This document shows positions 50,831 through 63,467 of a stretch of 64,000 nucleotides of DNA, piece by piece. Within the stretch, counting starts at the first letter, position 1, and the number at the start of each line of letters is the position of its first letter. The stretch spans positions 16,839,501 to 16,903,500 of the forward strand of contig JABWDB010000002.1 of NCBI GenBank assembly GCA_019614645.1, read 5' to 3'. The position numbers and the translations under genes were made by a program. Origin of the DNA: Stratiolaelaps scimitus. Taxonomy: Eukaryota; Arthropoda; Arachnida; Mesostigmata; Laelapidae. The notes below the pieces were generated by a model that saw only the letters and a list, made by a program, of their open reading frames with translations, was not told where the DNA came from and did no database searches.

Positions 50831-51425
50831 CTTAGTGTGCGCTCTTCCCATTTCTCCCTTCCGATCTCGGATGGACCCGATGATGCCGCCTATACATCAT
50901 TTTGTCTTTTGTTCTCAACGTGTGGTAAAATCTCAATGGACGCGCGATATGCTCCAAACTCCAAACGAGCTTCGAGCTGGCTCGCTAGCAGGCAGACAGG
51001 CTCCCGTTGCTGAATGAGGTCCACCCCCCACCCTCCGTATGCTCGGGCGGTCCTTGGGAACACATCGACAGAGAGACATTCACCCCTGGGCCATGGCTGG
51101 TCCATCGGTTCCCTCCTCCCAGAAATCCCATGCGATCCCTCATCGTTCCCCATCTCCCCGACGAGACACGTGGAGATTCACTCATCCCGGCGTGTGTGAG
51201 GGCTTCTCGCCGACTTCTGTTCCATTGTACACCCGGCGTACATTGAAACGGCCAGAAATCCGTACGTACGCACGTTCGGGTGTTTCTGGCCCGACTGTCG
51301 TTTGCGATAGCGCCAGGGAGCGACTGGTGGCCAGACCAACGGGTTCTGCGTCCGCCGCAGCCGTCGTTGCTCGCGCTACTTGTGCCAACAACGGCAAATC
51401 TTGCCTGCACCATCCTTCGGCTTCC

Positions 51426-51446
51426 GACGACGACGACGACGACGAC
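51426..51446. repeat. (GAC)7 microsatellite
   Basis: Perfect triplet run in GC-rich sequence. Confidence 0.95.
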
Positions 51447-51651
51447 CCGCGGCGTGGTAGAAGACGGAGTCGTTCCACTGGAACGCTTTGCCCGGTGGAT
51501 CCCTGCCGGTGCCGCTGCCGCCTGCGGCAGCCGTCGGTCTCATGGGACCAACGTCAGCTGCCAACCAACGTCGGCCTGTTGGTCGTCGCAACCCAGGGAC
51601 TGGCGAACAAACGGACGAATTGATAATTTAATCCGTGTAAGGATATATACA

Positions 51652-51691
51652 ATATATATATATATATATTGTAAGGATATATATATATATA
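51652..51691. repeat. Interrupted (TA)n microsatellite
   Basis: Two TA runs (51,652-51,669 and 51,677-51,691) separated by TGTAAGG; GGATATATACAATATATA precedes the first. Confidence 0.95.
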
Positions 51692-52077
51692 CAGACAGAG
51701 AGAGAGAACGAAAACGGATAGGGAGAAAAGGAATAGGATAGATATAATAGAAAGAGAGGCTGCTGAACCAGCAGAAAGATTCCACAATCCAAGAGTGAAT
51801 CATCCGGGAGGTTCGCTGTTTCTTTGGAAAAGGGTAACCTTCTGTTTCTTCTCTGCTGTCCACCAAGCGCAACTGTATGGGCTGGATGCTGTACGGTATT
51901 CTCCTAGAGATATAGATATACGAGCCTAGCGTCATATCGTTGTCGTGCAATATATAGTTTAATAGTATATTACATATGGTTGGTCGACAACAATGACAAC
52001 AACACCGTGTGTGGGCTGGTAAAAATCGGCGGCGGCGGCGACTCCCCTCTGCTATACATCCCTATCATATCCCTTAC

Positions 52078-52184
52078 CGGCAGGGAGCCCCTGCCTGACC
52101 CCCATTTGACTCCTCTGTCGTCAGCCGAGTCGAAAACGTCAGACAGGCGCCCTACACTATACGACTTCATCTGTTTCTTGACCG
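52078..52184 (-). CDS. Candidate 107-nt coding exon
   Basis: The minus strand has a pyrimidine-rich acceptor region (CTGTTCCTCGATGCTTTCCC then TCGAAACAG). The block is open in one frame (two incoming bases, 35 codons) and ends in CTGCCG followed by GTAAGG. The peptide runs VKKQMKSYSVGRLSDVFDSA and then DDRGVKWGSGRGSLP. It starts with a basic, possibly helical section and ends in a Gly/Ser/Arg-rich tail, with no recognised domain. The surrounding frame is open on both sides, so the edges rest on splice consensus alone. Confidence 0.28.
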
Positions 52185-52344
52185 CTGTTTCGAGGGAAAG
52201 CATCGAGGAACAGCTGACCACCAGCGACAGCAGCTGACCTCCAACTGTCGTTACCTCCCGTGGACGTGGGGTAACGACAACAACAAAACGGACGACTGGC
52301 ATACAAATCATCCCTCTCCCTATCTCGTTCCGTTGATATGTATC

Positions 52345-52360
52345 ATATATATATATATAT
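52345..52360. repeat. (AT)8 microsatellite
   Basis: Perfect dinucleotide run. Confidence 0.95.
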
Positions 52361-52784
52361 GCCTTGAAATAAAGGCGTACGTTAAACTGAACTGAAACAG
52401 CAATTTTCTATATTTGTGTGCCTTCGACGAGCGCGCTGGGTCGCCCATAGACGCAAATATTTCGAGACATATTTACGGGTGCGCGCTTCAACACAGAGAA
52501 ATTCAGGCCTAGAAGGAGCGAGCGACAACGTGCGTAATCGACTAACGAGCGGTGACTGGACTGCTGGAGACTATGAAAAAGGTGACTTTACTTCAGGGCA
52601 TCTCACGAGCGAACCAATTATGGCGATTACCGCGGCGTTTCAGCAAACTGGAGATTGGACTATAACATCTCTGCCGCTCAATTCTGGAATTTCGCGCGTG
52701 ATATGTTAAAAAGTTAGAACGAAAACGTTGAAAATGACCGAGAAAAATGTAAAATGGGTCCCCCACGAATCAACTCCGCCACAG

Positions 52785-52881
52785 ATGGAAACACGTGTGC
52801 GCATATTCTAAATGCAACCAACACGACTATACGCAAGAGGCTACTCGGCTAACGTACACCGTTTCAATCAGCAAGTCTTGG
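52785..52881 (+). CDS. Candidate 97-nt internal coding exon
   Basis: A pyrimidine-rich acceptor (GTCCCCCACGAATCAACTCC then GCCACAG) precedes the block and a strong donor (TCTTGG then GTAAGTTCG) follows it. One frame is open throughout: one incoming base, then 32 codons, ending in phase 0. The peptide begins WKHVCAYSKCNQHDY and ends with LTYTVSISKSW. The alternation of polar and hydrophobic residues at the end (T-Y-T-V-S-I-S) suggests a beta strand, and two cysteines five residues apart could belong to an extracellular domain, but no domain family is recognised. The frame remains open after the donor to a stop at 52,999-53,001, so a terminal exon ending there is the alternative reading. Confidence 0.33.
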
Positions 52882-53882
52882 GTAAGTTCGTACCGCCCGC
52901 TTGAGGAGGCACCGGCCATGAAAATGGCTTCGAGCGGACGTGGAAAATTTGATCCCGAAGTGATGATTATACTTTCAGTGGTCGTCAACGGCATTTGGTA
53001 GTTTGTTCTAAAGTGCATATACAACACGATTTTCTAATTTAAAACGTAAACACCGTTCGACCCAATTTTTGTAGCTTTGAATGGTACAAGACAAGCTGTA
53101 TGAAAGTGTAATTTTGTTCCTTTGGTCAACTTCGAGCATCGAGCTATCAAGCTCACAGCTACATACATCGCACTATAAGAGACCCCTATCTACTACCTCA
53201 TAATTGTTGTATATATTATAATTTATGTTCAAGCCTCTTTCCAGCTATAAGCCCTATTCGCAGTGAAGTTAGTCGTTCAATAAACTATATTGCTCTAACG
53301 ACTGCTTTCTCTTAAATATGTAATCATCTTCTTCCGCGACGTACTTTTTCAACCAACGACAAAGGTAGGCGCTTTGCATTTCCTTTTCCGATTTCACTCT
53401 GGATGCTCGCGATACGTCTGCAGCACAACAACAAAATATGATCCATTCCAAAATTGGTCCGTATACCACCTGCCCGTATAGGTAGCCCAGCCAGCAATTT
53501 TGTGTCGGCGCTGTTACGGACCCACCTCGAGGTTCGAGTTGCTATGTTCGTGCATACTGGCACGATATCCTTTGAAGGAGGTCGCCTCTTTGTTGCTGGT
53601 GCTGCTACCACCGCGGATGTTTGCTGCACAGCGTTACCTTGTCCTTGGGGATCATACGGCGACGCGGTAACGCTAGGATATTGGCAACGCTTGACTGGGT
53701 AAAAAACGAGCACGCGCGCAACGGGAAAGCACATCCACAGTGTTCTCTACTAGAAGGACATCTACTGGCAGATACGATCTCAAGTGAAAAAAGAAACCAA
53801 TTCCATGTACCAATTCCTTTGTACACGGACCGTGTGACACACTGGACCGAGTATGATATATATATATTAGCACATCTGAAGA

Positions 53883-53886
<4 letters not shown>

Positions 53887-53917
<31 letters not shown>

Positions 53918-53929
53918 GTGTGTGTGTGT
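53887..53929. repeat. Compound (TA)n(GT)n microsatellite
   Basis: A 30-nt TA run (53,887-53,916) passes through CG into a GT run (53,918-53,929). Confidence 0.95.
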
Positions 53930-54464
53930 ATAGTATTGCATGATGTAATGTCTGCACCAAGATTTCTTTCCCGTATGTAATGTGTGACGAAAACGTAAAC
54001 AAATCGTATCGTCGCATCAAATCGTCCTGACCTACATGAGCTGTCAGGTGATCCAAGTTGACGGACATCCCAATCGCACGTACGCTGCTAGTGGCAGTAT
54101 CCAAAACTATCCTCTGCACCAGCTACGCTGCTCGTCCACCAGGTACAGACCTCCGGCGTGTATTCTGATGGGACATTGGCAACTCATTGCATAAATGCAC
54201 AATGACAATCGATTATCTAGAATCCGAATTTGCATGTATCGCCATGAAAAGGCCTGCACATCTATCTGGCCTAGTTGTTTACCTCAGCCCTGTTGTTCGA
54301 AACTCCTTTCTCAGCTGAGTATACTTCCATTAAATTTTTAGCACGCATTGCAAACAAATTCGACGTGTTTCTATATATTACGTAGACAAGTCCTACTTAG
54401 ATTGCCACCAAAGTGGAATTGAAATTATCTACCGAATTGAAGCATAACCGGAAAAAACAATAAT

Positions 54465-54503
54465 CTGCTGCTGCTGTTGTTGTTGTTGGTGGTGGTGGTG
54501 GTG
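54465..54503. repeat. Graded triplet microsatellite CTG-GTT-GGT
   Basis: Four CTG units change to GTT and then to GGT units without interruption. Confidence 0.95.
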
Positions 54504-57365
54504 TCGCGCCATCGAATTCACGCAAATTCAAATATCTCCTATTGTTTGAATAAGTGGTATTGTACGTATTAAATCTAATGGTAATATTGTACCTCAACGT
54601 CTGACAAATGACTTTTACCGCCAACGTTGGCTGAAGGTATCAGCATCTGTAGAATTTACAACGTCAACGATATACATACTGGCAACAACGCCATTGGCCC
54701 GGATGCCCCGTAGCTTATATCGCATTGTTGAGTGCGGCTGTCGCCTATCGCGTCCTTGCTATGTTTCATGCATGGATGTGTGCAAGCCAACGCTGCTGCG
54801 GTTTCTGGTGTCTTTTGTTCTTTGTTTCTGCAGAGAGCATTCCCGTAGCGTGTAGAATTCACATGAAACTATGCTAACGGTCGTGGCGAAACCCATTTAA
54901 ATAATAGCTGTCTTGTATCGCTCATAAACGCTATCCTGGGTACCTCGCCTCGATAACATGCGCATGATTGTATTCTAACACTTCGCCATTTTGTCGCCGT
55001 TATGTATACCACTAGCATTGATTGAAGTATACAGTGGCAGCTTCGTAATAAATCGGAATGATTGATCTAACCAAGGACTTTCTCTCGACGAGGTACCCAT
55101 ATAGACATCTCTTCCCTACGAATTACGATCATTTGCGCGATTGAGACAGATCGCAAGCAAGATTCGACGTACGGTAACTCTATATTTCTCGTCATACGAT
55201 GGGCAACGTTGATTCGCTGGTTCGTGCCATTACTACTAGTAGTACAGAGAACTACTAATATACCGCTATTGTCTTCGGGCAGCTACAATGCCACTGATGG
55301 ACAGGCAGGGGCCGGACCACTCACCCATCACAATCCACGAATCCAAAGAAGCTTACACGCGAAGTCCGTACGCGCCGCTGACGTCCGATCCCTCTTTACA
55401 TCCCGCGCCGGCCTCAACGGCTTTGCTGCCTCGGGGCAGGCTAAATTGGTTGCGCCGTAAGAGAAGTTAGGCAGCTTCGCGTCTGCGGTACGGATTGTCG
55501 TCCGAGCGCACAAACCTCGCCGACAGCGCAAAGCGTGCTGGCTCGATGCGTCATATGTTTTGTTTGACTTGTTTGGCCTTTCTTGGCTTGGCCTGCGTAG
55601 CGCAGACGGCAGGACGCCGGACAATCAAGCTAGCTACTGACGGACAGGCTCACGCAGGCCAAGGACCGCTGTTCGAGCTCAGCCAGCTTGCGTGACCGAC
55701 TTCCAGTGTGCGCGAGCAAACAGCGTAAGCCTTTGAACAAATGGAATTGTACATGCCTTCTGCATCCGTAGCCGAAAGCGAAGGATTGCGAATGCCGCCT
55801 GTCTACGAAGATGTTGATAATGATTTAGCGAAACCGACACACGTATAATAGTTAACATGATCATCCTTATTGTACAATTCATGCGCTAATATGAATTGTT
55901 GGTTACGGTAAATGGAACCGCTTGATAGCGTGTGTGCGCGGGTTCCGTGTGCATTTGTAGGCGCGTGTTTCAAGGACGTTCTGCATCGAATACTAGCGTC
56001 CGACACGCCGAATCTGTTCTTCGCGTGTTAATGTCTGGTGGATGTGAATCTGATGAATGAGATACGCTTGTTGTTCGCGTGGCGACGAATTATACATTGC
56101 GACTCTCTGATTGATGGGTGCGCGAATCAAAATCTGCGGACACACGTTGGTGTTATCCTCGAAAAACTCTCAGCCCAAGAAAACTCTTAGTGGATCCGCG
56201 TATTAAGATGTTTCACAGAGGTGCGATGCTCTCTGTTGGAAGCTGGATGGCAGGACGAGGTAAGACGTCATCGGCTTAAGATTCCGTTCACGGAAAGGTC
56301 GGGTTGAATCGGAAGGACAATGTCGCCGAGTGACACAATGCTCAGACGTGGAACGAGCCGATGTTTAATTCTGATAGAATCCTTAATATGAGCAGCATTT
56401 TGAAGCATTGCTTGAATTCCCTTCTGCCCACGTTACGAACAACTGGACCAAGCGTGGGCAATCGCAATTTACAATAGGACACAGGTCTGCGCCGATTGTC
56501 GCCCCGATAAATGCGTCCCATATAGCGGATTGTAGAACCGATTCAAACAGAAACTTGACATGGAGTCAAGAAACTGGGCTATTTAAAGCACGGCCTCGCG
56601 TCTCACCAAAAGCTAAGCAACATATCGATTTATCAAAGCGTGGCTATTTCCACCACTGCCGGTCGTGAGTTTGTCCCGTCCTTGTGGCGCGCTATGTTCT
56701 TGTTATCGACTCATATGCTGTGCAACGGACAACGATATCACTCGCAGCACAATCTAGATAAGTCTATTGTGACGTGGTGTTTATGCGCGTAATCGTATGG
56801 TGTCCGCACAGCTGCTCGTTCGTTCGTGTTCACCTTTGATGCTTTGAAATATTGGAACGACTCACATTGGAACGACGACCCTACGCGGTTCTGGCATTGC
56901 ACAGCGACCCTTCACTTCATTGGATATGGCGGACCCGCAAGCTGGTTATCTCAAAACGTTGTTGTTTTTCGAGATGCGAAAACGTGCCGATAGGGTTGTC
57001 ATCTTGGACGAGACAGATAGCGTCGTCATCATGACCTTGAACCACTGACACAACGGCGAGCACTTAGTCCACCTGAATTCTCTAGCCACCGCCTGCTCCG
57101 TAGGGGACGGCGCTCGCTCAGCCTCCGTCACACTCCGAACCATCAGACTGCTGCCGCGGACAGCGCGAGGGCCGTAGTAATGGCAGTGCGGTAGCATTTT
57201 AGTAATCAGGAGAGAAAATGGAACAGCGGAACGACGATGACGACGGCGGCGGCGGTGGCAACAATAGCACCAGTAGCAGCACAGACCGCCAGGAAGAGCG
57301 AAGAAACGCGCTGCAGGCCTTTTCCCTCGACGATGTTTAGCCGCTCCGGAGCTGGCCCGTGCCAG

Positions 57366-57449
57366 GGTACGAGAGTGCACAGCTTCAACTAGCGGCCCTG
57401 CCCTCGTTGCGGAAGGCGCTCCCAGAAGCGTCTGCAGAGGCCATAAAAG
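57366..57449 (+). CDS. Weak candidate 84-nt coding exon in a GC-rich stretch
   Basis: The acceptor GCTGGCCCGTGCCAG and the donor ATAAAAG followed by GTGAGG bound an open block reading YESAQLQLAALPSLRKALPE then ASAEAIK, which has a helical, leucine-rich pattern. The region is GC-rich, so stops are rare in all frames and openness carries little weight. No family is recognised. Confidence 0.18.
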
Positions 57450-57832
57450 GTGAGGTGAACTGCCGTCCACTTGCCTGCGACCAGCCGAGTTTCCTGCATA
57501 GGCTGGCAGCAGAGGCAGCGACGACCTGCCTGCTCAGGTGCGCGTTTGTTCAGCTGTTTCCCCAAAAAACCCAGGAAGAGAGAAAGCTCGATGGAAAAGA
57601 GGAAATATAGGGAGGAGGGGCCAGCAGAAATCGACGCGATGTGCCATCATGTCTCCCGCTAAAGGGTATAAATAAGTCATGAAGAAAGGGCGAAGATATT
57701 CGGAGAGGCATAATTGCATGGCTGGCCATAAGGTGGGTCGCCCTTAACCTGCTCCATTCGGTTTCGCGTCCACTTGTTAAGGGATTTCGTTCTCACAGAC
57801 GATAAACCAGGGTTATTCCGCTGTTGCGGCAG

Positions 57833-57858
57833 TCTCTCTCTCTCTCATTCTCTCTCTG
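57833..57858. repeat. (TC)n imperfect microsatellite
   Basis: CT runs with one ATT interruption. Confidence 0.9.
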
Positions 57859-59893
57859 TCCCTCCCTCTCACTAATTTTTAAGTGTTAATTTGTGCATTT
57901 CAATTGAACGGCTGCGCCAACAAAATGCCGGGAAGGTGGAACAAAGAGGTTGCTGGCAGATGGAAAAGGCAACTAATAGTTTGTGCATTTGAAAGCCCAC
58001 TTGTGTACATCGATGTGAGACAAAGGTTCCGTGGTGAGGGTAGTAGGGCTTAAAGTACACGACTATGAATAGGTGATGGGAGCAACGGATATTACACGCA
58101 GATCGAATCGCGGAGTACATGTCGTGTTTACTATTTACGATGTCGTTTCGATCTACGTATCTACGATCTGTAAAGTAACATGGTTTGGTCTTGTGTATGC
58201 AACTTTGTCAATGAACTCATCGGCTTTTTTTTTATATAAATAATGCAGATTTTCTAAAATATAAACGATCCAGCGGGGTCCCAAATATGTTCCACCTGAG
58301 TACAAACGTCCTGTGCGGTCGACAATGGTACAACGTTAGCTTCTTGCAATTAGAGCCTCGTCCGCAATATATTGCAATGCTGACGAGCAGGGGCTAATAT
58401 CAAACGACCAATCTGCCTCAATTGTTCTGAATGTTTTGACCCAATGCTACTGAATACGGTGTATGACAGGGGTGTATTTGTTTCGTTCGTGACGTCCTAT
58501 GCCAGCGAACCAACCTCCCGCGTTCGAATCAAGGGAACTCTGTCGAGTGTAGGTCACGCAAGCTCGAGATGTCTCAAAGGCACCATACTGTGACCCCTCA
58601 CATGTATTATCCACGTTAATTCCCTGCGGTATATTATACGCACCTCCGTTGAATAGAAAATATATTAAATTCTATTGTAGAGCACAAACACTCCGGGAGC
58701 GTCAGAAACTCCGAGATGTATACTACTAAAGCTGTCTTACGAACGAGCTCTAAAACTCGACCTTGCTCTCCGGGTACACACAGCGCGCCCCCCGGACTTA
58801 GTCACAATAAGAATACGCGATTGGTGCGTAAACACAAGATGATAAGCCTTTGATAAAAGGCTTCGGCATTACTAGCATCGCCAAACGCAGGTACTCTCAG
58901 CTGTGTTGTCGATGTTGTCTGCCGCGCATTGCACCGCTCTAACCATTAATAAGCCCGTTTGTGCTCGAAGGCCCTGCGTTATACAACCAACCTTGTCAAC
59001 GTTCATGCTTTGCCCTTATATACGCGTCCCGCGCGTATGGACAGCTGAAAGAAACTCCTAAGCAGGCAACAAGACTTTGAACGTCGGACAATCGCCTATT
59101 GGTGTACGCTTCTAGAGGTACATGTGCAAACCCTACACATACTTGAGAAGCGCGATCCGGCAATCTCCCTAACAATACCGAAGCCTGAGAGCGGTCTAAG
59201 ATGTTTAACATGGACAGACACATTTACGCGGCCTGCCTCAAATATCATGCCGAAATTCATAGCTAAGAAGTTTGTTCGAGCCAATGACAAGCGTCCCTGC
59301 AGGACAACCCGCTGACTCCGCGGGGATAAGTGGAGTGACGTGACAACATTTTTCATCTGTGCCATAAAACGATGGTTCTATTATACACTACTGTTTGTAC
59401 CCACATCAGTGAATTTACCAATCAATTGCAAGTTATACGCTTTGCGCATCGTATATCTCAATTACAATCAATACTATTCACTGTGTAGTTGTGTGATGTC
59501 TAAGTGCAAAGGGATACAACGTCTACTTGTCAACGTGGTTTCCACAGCCAAGTAAATTTTCCGGGCTGTCGCTCAGCAAACATTTGATGGTCCACGGCGC
59601 AGCTTTCGGCATTACTTCACAACACGGACGTTTGTTTACTTTTAAGGTGCGTACCCACGGCCCTTCTCCTACTCCGAGTAGGAGGGGGGCATAAACGCAC
59701 AGCGCCACCGGCCATTGGTTTCTGGTCCTGCTCGATTTGTGCTATTGCTGCGACGCACCGTGTAGCGTAACGCGGCGCACGATTTCACAGGAGTATTTAG
59801 GTAATGGGGACGGATAACAAATGTCGCATTCGCATACAGAATCGTCAGTCAGTCACTCATTCTCTAGCGTCATTTCTTCCGTATGTCATATAG

Positions 59894-59946
59894 TATATGG
59901 CGTTGTAAACTATTTACCTGGAAAGAGAGGTGAAGGTGGGATAAAG
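59894..59946 (+). CDS. Candidate 53-nt coding exon
   Basis: The acceptor has a good pyrimidine tract (CGTCATTTCTTCCG then TATGTCATATAG) and the donor is good (GATAAAG followed by GTAAGG). The single open frame uses two incoming bases and 17 codons: YGVVNYLPGKRGEGGIK. The two other frames contain stops. The glycine spacing is suggestive of a loop or a very short collagen-like run but is too short to assign. The frame also stays open beyond the donor into the (TA)n tract at 60,062. Confidence 0.24.
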
Positions 59947-60059
59947 GTAAGGCTATATTGGTTTATTAAAGGAGCTGCAATTCCACAATGCTCAAGCTCT
60001 CATAGAGTTCTCAGTGAATTACTAGCATACTTAAACATCGGACCAGTGAGTCAGTCTTT

Positions 60060-60061
<2 letters not shown>

Positions 60062-60095
<34 letters not shown>
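60062..60095. repeat. (AT)17 microsatellite
   Basis: The longest perfect dinucleotide run noted in the window. Confidence 0.97.
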
Positions 60096-60097
<2 letters not shown>

Positions 60098-61948
60098 CAC
60101 ATTGATCGCTTTTGCGCCATGGTTGTCGCGTATGGAAATAGATGACGTGTTTTCAATTGATATTTATCTTAAACCAGACTAAATTGTGACTACCGACGTT
60201 GCTTTGCGTATAATGATTTTGCAATATTCTTGCAATCGAAATTGCCTTCCTAATAATGGCTTCTACGGCATCTATATGTTATCTATCGACTTAGCATGTT
60301 TATAACCTATGCAGTACTACTATACGTGTACTGTTGCATTGGCATACTGCAAGCAGGACACGTCCTGGTATTTTAAAAGATCCATATCCTCTGATACGAC
60401 TTCAAGTGTCAGTAGTACGCCTCGTATACTCGGTCTATATAGCCGTGGAGCACCGCAGAAGTGGCTGTGTTCATCAACACGTTGCGTAGATGGATTCATA
60501 GTGCAAATGCACGTCTACTGAAAGTGAGAGCCTAGCGGGGCCAGGATCCCGGGGACGTCCCGTCAAGGCCGTTACCCCAGTTCCCCCCAAGAAGAAATCT
60601 CATATTCAAACTTGTACATCGCGTGGCGTTGTCGCGCGATAGCGCTTGGTCAACTCGCCCGACTACCAGCACACCTGTTTCCAGACAGTTATGGCATGAG
60701 AGCAGCGAAGACTTACATATATCCACACATCTTCGTCGACTAGTACAGTCCAGACCGCGAATGTTAGATCATATTAGATAGATACAGATTGATTCGAGGG
60801 ATTTCGAAAGTTTCAGCTGGCCACTGATATGCACTTGCAATATGAAATATGAGCAGGTGACAAATTTTTGATCACTGGCTCATCTTCAAATCGCTAGCCT
60901 TGCTCTACACACAATGCTTGTCCGATAGGGTGCGCGCTGCGGTACACTAGTACATGTTAGTGCTGTATTTACGAGTACAACTCAGTTTCAATTCTACTCA
61001 ATTCAGTTTTAATCTTTGGACACAACGTGTGGACATTTCGTACAAAAAAAAGCCCAGTGTCTGCAAATCGCACCAAACACCGTCCCGTATTCGTCTATGA
61101 AAAATGAGGCATATGCTAATGATATTCACTGCCAAAAGCAGCGTTGGTTCTCTTCAAGTAGAGTCGTTTATGCAAATGTAGACCTATTGATCCGCCTATA
61201 CTCCTCCTGATAATGGTCTAGTTGCCAATGCGATTTTCCTCGAAAGGATATATGCTGTATCAATGCTGCTTGCCTCAAAAGTAGTAATACAATAACTCTA
61301 TTCATTTATAAAAACATATGGGTTGAACATGTCAGTTGACGTAATACACGATTTGGCGAGAGCAGATGCCGGACAACTGTTCACGCGACACTTGCTAAGT
61401 GTACCACAATACGCGCCAAACAACAACAACATATGCCTACACATATCGTGAGAAGTGCTATGATTGAACACTTCGACATGTCACCACAGCCCAAAGTGAC
61501 ACCAAAAGTGAGTGTCCGAAGAGAAACGGCACACAGCCTCAATTCGATATAGAAATTCTGTCCTTGCCGTCTGCTTGATCGTCCTGCAAAATTCGTGACG
61601 AGATTGCCTGTTCGAAGCGGCTGTCCCTGCGGCCGACGTCGCGCCGACGTTCGGAACGGAACGTTCACTTTGAAGTGACGTCGCGGCCTATTTTCCGAGG
61701 TCGGCCAGGTTGATCGGGGGTGAGGTTGGTGAGGAAGAACATAACGTGCGTCGTCTTTGCCGAGCAAACGAGAAAACAATGACAGTCAGTCAGACTGCCT
61801 TTAGAAAAAATGCGACCCAAAGGAATCGCTTCTTCATTTCTCCAGCGGGACGAACGACGCAAGCGATAAACAATAGCACAATTCTCCTATTATCCTATTA
61901 AATGAAGTGGTAATGATCATGACTCGGTAGTGATTTCGGTTTTGCTCC

Positions 61949-61973
<25 letters not shown>
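61949..61973. repeat. (TA)n microsatellite
   Basis: Perfect dinucleotide run. Confidence 0.95.
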
Positions 61974-61979
<6 letters not shown>

Positions 61980-62309
61980 TAGTCACGCAATGGCCACTGA
62001 TGTGGTCGCACAATCTCAGCACGTTAATGTCACACCGATCAACATTCGCATTGTTTTTGATGCAGTTCAAGTTGCATCTTTAAATACATTATTATCTTAT
62101 CGTACTGCGCCAGATGTGTCAGTCGCCTATAATTATGTTATAGTATCCCGCTTGTTACAAAGGACAAACAAAGCGTTGAATTGTATATTCAAGAGATTAC
62201 TCAATTACTTCTCGATACGACCAACGTCGACCCGACGATCCGAGACTTGTAGCAAGCTTACACTGAATGCCACGAGGGTCCATTTCTGCTCTTACTTGCC
62301 GTAAATTTC

Positions 62310-62331
62310 ATATATAATATATATATATATA
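62310..62331. repeat. (TA)n imperfect microsatellite
   Basis: TA run with one AA break. Confidence 0.9.
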
Positions 62332-62842
62332 CAGTATTAACTTTGTGTCCAGCAGAAACGAGCAGGCCAGGTGTGGCTCGCTCCCCAAGGCGTGCGATAC
62401 TTGTCGATGCTTCCCCAACGGCCGGACCCAATTCAAGGTAATTACCGCATCACCGCCGTACGATACGCTACTCTGTACTGTAGATGGATATTGTGCCCTG
62501 TGGGCATACCCTATTGGGCCGCCAGCCCCTGTCCGGTCCCGTCTGATGGCCGTCTGACGAGGAGGGAATTCTCTGAAAGGATGGGGAGGTAATGCATTTT
62601 CATAAGTAGTTGTGGCAGTGTTAGCAGCGGTACATGCATTAGCTCCGATAGCCGCATTCGGTACGGCTAGACCGTGGTGAATCGTTGTTGCACTTGTAAT
62701 ATTAACATGAGCGTAATTATATAGCCATTAATCTTAATCACAGAGGTCTGCATTTGCCAAAATTACTTTATCTACTATGATGAAATAATCACTAAGAGCA
62801 ATAATGACAGGATACATAGTTAGTGCACACAATTGGGAGTAT

Positions 62843-62863
62843 ATTATTATTATTATTATTATT
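62843..62863. repeat. (ATT)7 microsatellite
   Basis: Perfect triplet run ending 11 bases before the 92-nt palindrome. Confidence 0.95.
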
Positions 62864-62873
62864 AATGTCATCA

Positions 62874-62965
62874 TCATTGGCATTTGCTGTGTTTCATCCA
62901 GCCAGCTCCAGAACTGCTTCAGCAGTTCTGCAGCTGGCTGGATAAAACACAGCAAATGCCAATGA
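62874..62965. repeat. 92-nt near-perfect palindrome (foldback)
   Basis: Two 45-nt arms (62,874-62,918 and 62,921-62,965) are reverse complements of each other with only two mismatches, around a 2-nt centre. The arm starts TCATTGGCATTTGCTGTGTT. As RNA it would form one long hairpin. It directly follows an (ATT)n microsatellite. Confidence 0.95.
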
Positions 62966-63467
62966 GAGATAGTTTAACAGAGACAATTCATTGTTGCCAG
63001 TCGACGCAGCCCTTCAATCAGCTTAACCAAGGCAAGCGACAAATCTGCAAGTGAACGCCTCGTTTATTCCATTGAAAGACTAGTGAGGGCTGCTTTCGAT
63101 ATAGAAATGGTCACTATTCAACCACATTCGTAGCCAGGTCATTTGCAGTCCCTAATCCTGCGCGTTCTAATCCTTGAAATTATGGGATTGCTCTAGTCAC
63201 TATCACTATTAGTCCATCTATGTGTAACAACTGTTCGCTTTGTTTGTCTGCTTCGTTCAGTTTGCCATTGTACTTCATCAGTCAGCAGGATCCGTGATCC
63301 CGAAAGGTCGCGTATTCGGTCACTGGTTGAAATACGCTATCGATTCCAATATGATCTATGACGAGGTAGCGTCGTATACCGCAATCAAGGAGCAACAGCT
63401 AAGTGTTAAGTAATATTAAAAACGATCGTATCAATTGTGGAATGCAACAAATGATAAGCTCAACTGA

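Larger units (their letters stand above)
45487..52077. other. Non-coding stretch
   Basis: No gene recognised. 47,200-47,850 and 49,000-49,720 are GC/CT-biased; the latter ends at a donor-like site (GACAG then GTACGT). 50,980-51,620 is GC-rich and open in several frames without recognisable domains. Confidence 0.45.
52882..59893. other. Non-coding stretch
   Basis: No gene recognised apart from the weak 57,366-57,449 block. A plus frame ending at GACGAG then GTAAGA (about 56,260) is open for about 45 codons but lacks a credible acceptor. Confidence 0.45.
59947..63467. other. Non-coding stretch rich in TA microsatellites
   Basis: No gene recognised. It holds three TA runs, one ATT run and the 92-nt palindrome. 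Confidence 0.5.

Noticed and set aside
58515..58560. GTTCGAATC, a box B-like string
   Set aside because: Flanks do not form a T-arm stem, and no box A lies upstream.
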